Below, one piece after another: positions 59,743-64,000 of a DNA stretch of 64,000 bases. The notes beneath the pieces are model-generated. The model had not been told where the DNA came from, made no database searches, and saw nothing but the letters and a program-made list of their open reading frames with translations. Within the stretch, counting starts at the first letter, position 1; every line of letters starts with the position of its first letter. The DNA comes from Streptomyces cylindrosporus (GTDB taxonomy: Bacteria; Actinomycetota; Actinomycetes; Streptomycetales; Streptomycetaceae). The position numbers were made by a program, and so were the translations under genes. The stretch lies in contig NZ_JALDAY010000008.1 in the NCBI RefSeq assembly GCF_022698165.1, forward strand, positions 536,372-600,371, in the 5' to 3' direction.

Positions 59743-60531
59743 GTGAGTAACGAAGACATCACGCTGACCGCGGGTGACGCGGAGGTGACCGTGCTGCCGG
59801 GCAACGGCGGTCGGGTCGGTGGACTGCGCGTCGCGGGGACCGAACTGCTGCGCCAGGGCGAGCGGTTCGGGTGCTTCCCGATGGTCCCCTGGTGCGGCCG
59901 CATCCGCGACGGCCGCTTCCGGGACGGCGGCACCGTCCACCAGATGCCGCTCAACTCCCCGCCGCACGCCATCCACGGCACCGCCCGCGACGGCGCCTGG
60001 AAGACCGCCCGCGTCCGCGCCGACGAGGCGGTGATCACGTACGACCTGGTCGAGCCGTGGCCCTACCCCGGCCGCGTCACCCAGCAGTTCGCCCTCACCC
60101 CGGACTCCCTGACACTGACGATGTCCGTGGAGACGTACGACTCCTCCTTCCCCGCCCAGATCGGCTGGCACCCCTGGTTCAACCGGAACCTGGGAGGGGA
60201 GGACGTCCGCGTCGACTTCACACCGGAATGGCAGGAGGAGCGCGGGGACGATCATCTGCCCACCGGGCGCCGGATCGACCCCCGGCCCGGCCCCTGGGAC
60301 GACTGCTTCGGGATGCCCGGCGGGGTCGACGTGACCCTGACCTGGCCGGGGCAGCTGGAGCTGAAGGTCACCAGCCGCGAGGAATGGGTCGTGGTGTACG
60401 ACGAGCAGGAGGCCGCCGTCTGCGTGGAGCCGCAGACCGGGCCGCCGGACGGCCTGAACAGCCTGCCCCGGCTGGTCACGCCGCTGGAGCCGCTCGAAGC
60501 GACGGCCATGTGGACCTGGCAGCGCCTTTAA
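59743..60531 (+). CDS. Aldose 1-epimerase family protein
   Basis: Protein of 262 residues. Family signs: GGRVGGLRVAGTELL and FPMVPWCGRIRDGRF near the N-terminus, HAIHGTARDGAWKT with the first catalytic His, QIGWHPWFNRNLGG with the second His, and CVEPQTGPPDGLNSLP with the catalytic Glu. It interconverts alpha and beta anomers of an aldose; the sugar is not defined. Start GTG at 59743, 54 nt after the SRPBCC gene. pyrE follows 10 nt after the stop, so the two may be co-transcribed. Confidence 0.82.
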   Translation: MSNEDITLTAGDAEVTVLPGNGGRVGGLRVAGTELLRQGERFGCFPMVPWCGRIRDGRFRDGGTVHQMPLNSPPHAIHGTARDGAWKTARVRADEAVITYDLVEPWPYPGRVTQQFALTPDSLTLTMSVETYDSSFPAQIGWHPWFNRNLGGEDVRVDFTPEWQEERGDDHLPTGRRIDPRPGPWDDCFGMPGGVDVTLTWPGQLELKVTSREEWVVVYDEQEAAVCVEPQTGPPDGLNSLPRLVTPLEPLEATAMWTWQRL

Positions 60532-60541
60532 GCTGACTCGC

Positions 60542-61096
60542 ATGAGTGACGTAGACGTACGCGGCGAGCTGCTGCGGCAGATCAAGGACAAGGCCGTGGT
60601 GCACGGCAAGGTGACCCTGTCGTCGGGTCTGGAGGCGGACTACTACGTCGACCTGCGGCGCATCACCCTCGACGGGGAGGCCGCTCCCCTGGTCGGGCAG
60701 GTGCTCCTGGACCTGACCGCCGACCTCGACTTCGACGCGGTGGGCGGGCTGACCATGGGCGCCGACCCGGTCGCCGCCTCGATCCTGCACGCGGCCGCCG
60801 CGCGCGGCAAGCGCGTCGACGCCTTCGTCGTGCGCAAGGAGGCCAAGGCGCACGGGCTTCAGCGGCGGGTGGAGGGCCCGGACATCGCCGGCCGGCGCGT
60901 GCTGGTCGTCGAGGACACGTCCACGACCGGCGGCTCCCCGCTGACCGCCGTCGAGGCGGTGCGCGAGGCCGGTGCCGAGGTCGTCGCCGTCGCGACGATC
61001 GTGGACCGCGCGACCGGTGCCGCGGAGAAGATCCAGGAGGGCGCGGGAGTGCCGTATCTCTTCGCCTACTCCAAGGACGATCTCGGTCTGGACTGA
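60542..61096 (+). CDS. pyrE: Orotate phosphoribosyltransferase
   Basis: Protein of 184 residues. The PRPP motif VLVVEDTSTTGGS is at about residues 120-132. VTLSSGLEADYYVDLRR and GLTMGADPVAASIL are the orotate-binding and loop elements. RKEAKAHGLQRRVEG forms the active-site loop. It converts orotate and PRPP to OMP in pyrimidine synthesis. The other pyr genes are not in this window. It is followed by a DnaA-like 9-mer and the fba promoter. Confidence 0.93.
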   Translation: MSDVDVRGELLRQIKDKAVVHGKVTLSSGLEADYYVDLRRITLDGEAAPLVGQVLLDLTADLDFDAVGGLTMGADPVAASILHAAAARGKRVDAFVVRKEAKAHGLQRRVEGPDIAGRRVLVVEDTSTTGGSPLTAVEAVREAGAEVVAVATIVDRATGAAEKIQEGAGVPYLFAYSKDDLGLD

Positions 61097-61097
61097 G

Positions 61098-61106
61098 TTA
61101 TCCACA
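61098..61106 (+). promoter_or_regulatory. Isolated DnaA box
   Basis: TTATCCACA matches the DnaA-box consensus exactly, 2 nt after pyrE. It stands alone, so a role in replication is unlikely; it may be chance or a DnaA regulatory site. Confidence 0.4.
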
Positions 61107-61225
61107 GGTTGGTGAGCATTCGGCCACGTCTGGAAAGATGGGGCCGACGACGACGTCATCCCCAAGGTCTAGGTCAGGGCCGTAGTACGCAGCACGCCAA
61201 CCCGCACATACCAAGGAGCGGACAG

Positions 61226-62248
61226 ATGCCCATCGCAACTCCCGAGGTCTACAACGAGATGCTGGACCGGGCGAAGGCAGGCAAGTTCGCCTACCCGGCG
61301 ATCAACGTGACCTCGACCCAGACCCTGCACGCGGCCCTGCGCGGTTTCGCTGAGGCGGAGAGCGACGGCATCATCCAGATCTCCACGGGTGGCGCCGAGT
61401 TCCTGGGCGGTCAGTACAGCAAGGAGATGGTGACCGGCGCCGTCGCGCTCGCCGAGTTCGCGCACATCGTCGCCGCGAAGTACCCGGTCACGGTCGCCCT
61501 GCACACCGACCACTGCCCGAAGGACAAGCTCGACGGGTACGTGCGTCCGCTGCTCGCCGTCTCCGAGGAGCGCGTGAAGGCCGGCGGCAACCCGCTCTTC
61601 CAGTCGCACATGTGGGACGGCTCCGCCGAGACCCTGGCCGACAACCTCGCCATCGCCCAGGAGCTCCTGGAGCGCGCCCGCGCCGCGAAGATCATCCTTG
61701 AGGTCGAGATCACCCCGACCGGCGGCGAGGAGGACGGCGTCTCGCACGAGATCAACGACTCCCTCTACACGACGGTCGACGACGCGATCCGCACGGCGGA
61801 GGCGCTGGGCCTGGGCGAGAAGGGCCGCTACCTGCTGGCCGCCTCCTTCGGCAACGTGCACGGCGTGTACAAGCCGGGCAACGTGGTGCTCCGTCCCGAG
61901 CTGCTGAAGGAGCTGAACGAGGGCGTGGGCGCCAAGTTCGGCAAGCAGTCCCCGTTCGACTTCGTCTTCCACGGCGGCTCCGGCTCCACGGAGGAGGAGA
62001 TCCGCACCGCGCTGGAGAACGGCGTGGTGAAGATGAACATCGACACGGACACCCAGTACGCCTTCACGCGCCCGGTCGCGGACCACATGTTCCGCAACTA
62101 CGACGGCGTCCTGAAGGTCGACGGCGAGGTCGGCTCCAAGAAGACCTACGACCCGCGCACCTGGGGCAAGCTGGCCGAGGCGAGCATGGCCGCGCGCGTC
62201 GTCGAGGCCACGCAGAACCTGCGCTCGGCGGGTACGCGCATCAAGTAG
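61226..62248 (+). CDS. fba: Class II fructose-bisphosphate aldolase
   Basis: Protein of 340 residues. Zinc and substrate motifs: VALHTDHCPKDKLD, EVEITPTGGEEDGV, ASFGNVHGVYKPGNV, FDFVFHGGSGSTEEEI and VVKMNIDTDTQYAFTRPVADHMF. It cleaves fructose-1,6-bisphosphate to DHAP and glyceraldehyde-3-phosphate, using Zn. AAGGAGCG lies 5 nt before the ATG. Longer in-frame starts upstream (61109) are not supported by a ribosome-binding site. It has its own terminator. Confidence 0.96.
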   Translation: MPIATPEVYNEMLDRAKAGKFAYPAINVTSTQTLHAALRGFAEAESDGIIQISTGGAEFLGGQYSKEMVTGAVALAEFAHIVAAKYPVTVALHTDHCPKDKLDGYVRPLLAVSEERVKAGGNPLFQSHMWDGSAETLADNLAIAQELLERARAAKIILEVEITPTGGEEDGVSHEINDSLYTTVDDAIRTAEALGLGEKGRYLLAASFGNVHGVYKPGNVVLRPELLKELNEGVGAKFGKQSPFDFVFHGGSGSTEEEIRTALENGVVKMNIDTDTQYAFTRPVADHMFRNYDGVLKVDGEVGSKKTYDPRTWGKLAEASMAARVVEATQNLRSAGTRIK

Positions 62249-62263
62249 CCGTTCCCCTGCGGA

Positions 62264-62294
62264 GAGCCCGGTGCCTGTCTACGGCGCCGGGCTC
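62264..62294 (+). terminator. Terminator of fba
   Basis: GAGCCCGGTGCC (62264-62275) pairs with GGCGCCGGGCTC (62283-62294), one G-T wobble, loop of 7 nt. Confidence 0.8.
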
Positions 62295-62311
62295 GCTGTA
62301 TACCTGGGGTC

Positions 62312-63778
62312 ATGCCCGACGTCCGGATCGCCTCACCGCAGGGCAAGTGGATCCTGCTCACCACCGTCCTCGGCTCCAGCATGGCGATGCTGGACTCGAC
62401 CGTCGTCAACGTCGCCCTCCCGCGCATCGGCCGTGACCTGGACGCCCAGCTCGCCGCGCTGCAGTGGACCGTCAACGCGTACATGCTGACGCTGGCCGGG
62501 CTGATCCTGCTCGGCGGTTCGCTCGGGGACCACTACGGGCGGCGCAAGGTCTTCGTGATCGGGGTGGTGTGGTTCGCCTCGGCGTCCCTGCTGTGCGGGC
62601 TCGCCCCGAACGCGGGCGTGCTCATCGCCGCGCGAGCGTTGCAGGGGGTCGGCGGCGCGCTCCTCACCCCAGGCTCCCTGGCCCTCATCCAGGCCTCCTT
62701 CCACCCGGACGACCGCGGCCGGGCCGTCGGCCTCTGGTCCGGCTTCGGCGGGATCGGCGCGGCCGTCGGCCCGTTCCTGGGCGGCTGGCTGGTGGACGGC
62801 CCCGGCTGGCGCTGGGTGTTCCTGCTCAACGTGCCGCTCGCCCTGCTGTGCGCGCCCATCGCCGTCCGCCACGTCCCGGAATCGGCGGACGGTCGCAGCC
62901 ACGGCCGCTTCGACGTCCTCGGCGCGGTCCTCGGCGCGCTCACGCTGGCGTTCCTGACGTACGCGCTGATCGAGGCCCACGAGGGGTCCATGGTCGTCGT
63001 GGTCAGCGCGGTCGCCGGCGTGGCGGCGGGTATCGCCTTCGTGTACGTCGAGAAGCGCAGCCCCGACCCGATGATGCCGCTGGACATCTTCGCGTCGCGC
63101 CAGTTCACGGCGGTCAACCTGGTGACCCTGTGCGTGTACGCGGCCTTCGGCGGGTTCTTCTTCCTGACCGCGCTGGAGCTCCAGGTCGCGGTCGGCTGGT
63201 CGGCGCTGGCCGCGGGTACGGCGCTGCTGCCGACGACCGCGATGATGCTGCTGTTCTCGGCCCGCTCGGGCGCCCTCGCCGACCGGATCGGCCCGCGCAT
63301 CCCGCTCACGGTGGGCCCGCTCCTGTGCGCGGCCGGGATGCTGCTGATGCTGCGGGTGGGGCCGGGCGCCTCCTACCTGGCCGACGTCCTGCCCGCGCTG
63401 CTGGTCCTGGGGGCCGGCATGGTCACCCTGGTCGCGCCGCTGACGTCCACGGTGCTGGGCTCGGTGGACACGGCCCGGGCCGGCCTGGCCAGCGGCATCA
63501 ACAACGCGGCGGCCCGTGCGGCGGGCCTGATCGCGGTGGCGGCGCTGCCGCTGCTGGCCGGCATGGGCCCGGAGGCCTACCGCTCGGCGACGGCCTTCGA
63601 CGACGCCTTCCACAAGGCGATGCTCATCTGCGCGGGAGTCCTGGTGGCGGGCTCGGCGACGGCCTTCGCGACCGTACGCTCCCTGCCACCGGACTGCCGC
63701 CGCCCGGAGTGCCGCACTCACGGCTCGATCACGGCACCGCCGCTGGAGGGGGAGCGGGCGAGGAAGAGGATCGGCTGA
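62312..63778 (+). CDS. MFS drug-efflux-type transporter (DHA2, EmrB/QacA class)
   Basis: Protein of 488 residues with about fourteen membrane segments. The DHA2 sign LDSTVVNVALPRIGRDL (motif D1) is at about residues 27-43, and motif A GDHYGRRK at about 74-81. ALQGVGGALLTPGSLALI (motif B) and GLWSGFGGIGAAVGPFLGGWLVD (motif C) follow. The C-terminal about 40 residues are charged and cytoplasmic (RSLPPDCRRPECRTHG). Expected to export an organic cation or antibiotic by proton antiport; substrate unknown. It starts at an ATG 17 nt after the fba terminator, with a weak ribosome-binding site. No regulator gene lies next to it within the window. Confidence 0.85.
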   Translation: MPDVRIASPQGKWILLTTVLGSSMAMLDSTVVNVALPRIGRDLDAQLAALQWTVNAYMLTLAGLILLGGSLGDHYGRRKVFVIGVVWFASASLLCGLAPNAGVLIAARALQGVGGALLTPGSLALIQASFHPDDRGRAVGLWSGFGGIGAAVGPFLGGWLVDGPGWRWVFLLNVPLALLCAPIAVRHVPESADGRSHGRFDVLGAVLGALTLAFLTYALIEAHEGSMVVVVSAVAGVAAGIAFVYVEKRSPDPMMPLDIFASRQFTAVNLVTLCVYAAFGGFFFLTALELQVAVGWSALAAGTALLPTTAMMLLFSARSGALADRIGPRIPLTVGPLLCAAGMLLMLRVGPGASYLADVLPALLVLGAGMVTLVAPLTSTVLGSVDTARAGLASGINNAAARAAGLIAVAALPLLAGMGPEAYRSATAFDDAFHKAMLICAGVLVAGSATAFATVRSLPPDCRRPECRTHGSITAPPLEGERARKRIG

Positions 63779-63904
63779 GGGGAGGGTGGGGCACGGCTGG
63801 AGCGCGGCGGGGGGCGGCTGGGGGGGGCGGGTGCGGCACGGCTGGGGGAAGGCCTGCGGGGCGAGAGGTTTGCAGGGCGGGGAGGCTTGCGGGGCGGGGC
63901 GGGG

Positions 63905-63955
<51 letters not shown>

Positions 63956-64000
63956 CCGCCCCTTCCCCCCCCCGCCGCTGCCCCCCTCCATCCAGCGCCC

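Overview
The window reads as a chromosomal segment of a Streptomyces (or very close actinomycete). GC content is very high, GTG and TTG starts are common, intrinsic terminators are GC-rich hairpins mostly without T-tracts, and the heat-shock operon has the actinobacterial order dnaK-grpE-dnaJ-hspR with HspR (HAIR) operators. The backbone order dcd ... dnaK operon ... clpB ... pyrE-fba matches, from memory and not by search, the S. coelicolor region around dnaK.

Layout. 1-2.3 kb: a small zinc-ribbon protein, dCTP deaminase, a phosphoribosyltransferase and a Yip1-type membrane protein. 2.5-9.75 kb: five tandem minus-strand exported FG-GAP (integrin-alpha-like) beta-propeller genes, the fifth broken by one in-frame TAG. 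9.9-10.3 kb: a VOC/glyoxalase protein. 10.3-22.1 kb: a compact siphovirus-type TAIL module on the minus strand. It holds regulators, tail terminator, major tail protein, tail-assembly chaperones joined by a -1 frameshift, a fibre-like protein, tape measure, distal tail, hub-like protein, amidase and a holin-like protein, with a divergent XRE repressor. No capsid, portal, terminase or integrase gene is visible. A dyad TTGCG-N8-CGCAA occurs at both the repressor promoter and the structural operon.

22.1-26 kb: an ABM-domain protein, a large membrane Fe-S oxidoreductase and a degenerate MraY/WecA-like membrane protein. 26.1-30.4 kb: dnaK-grpE-dnaJ-hspR. 30.4-33.5 kb: a secreted PA14/FN3 protein and an orphan sugar-binding lipoprotein. 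33.6-36 kb: a caspase-like protease/PQQ-propeller fusion paired with an EACC1-type protein, a candidate conflict (defence) system. 36.1-39.4 kb: an ATP-grasp / alpha-E / transglutaminase operon. 39.8-44.5 kb: four paralogous TrmB-like/LuxR regulators next to a tiny exported peptide gene translationally linked to a Rieske-like protein that lacks its iron ligands. 44.6-50.9 kb: an F420/PPOX-type oxidoreductase, clpB (with HAIR), a YbjN-type protein, a PIG-V-like glycosyltransferase and an aminotransferase. 50.9-52.55 kb: a 1.6-kb remnant island bounded by a perfect 21-bp direct repeat and carrying a tyrosine-integrase C-terminal remnant. 52.6-63.8 kb: a Gly/Cys/His-rich protein, DUF2617, a spermidine-synthase-like membrane protein, a peptidoglycan-binding protein, a two-component system, an SRPBCC membrane protein, aldose-1-epimerase, pyrE, fba and an MFS exporter. 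The end (63.9 kb) is a 46-G run that looks like an assembly artefact.

How the parts work together. HspR feeds back on dnaK and clpB through HAIR sites. The tail module looks like one regulated unit: repressor plus shared operators, structural genes, then lysis. The LuxR quartet with a secretable peptide and the caspase/EACC1 pair are each self-contained cassettes. The strongest candidates for something undescribed are the headless tail module, the LuxR-peptide-degenerate Rieske cassette and the caspase/EACC1 pair. All functional statements come from sequence reading and remembered family knowledge; nothing was searched.
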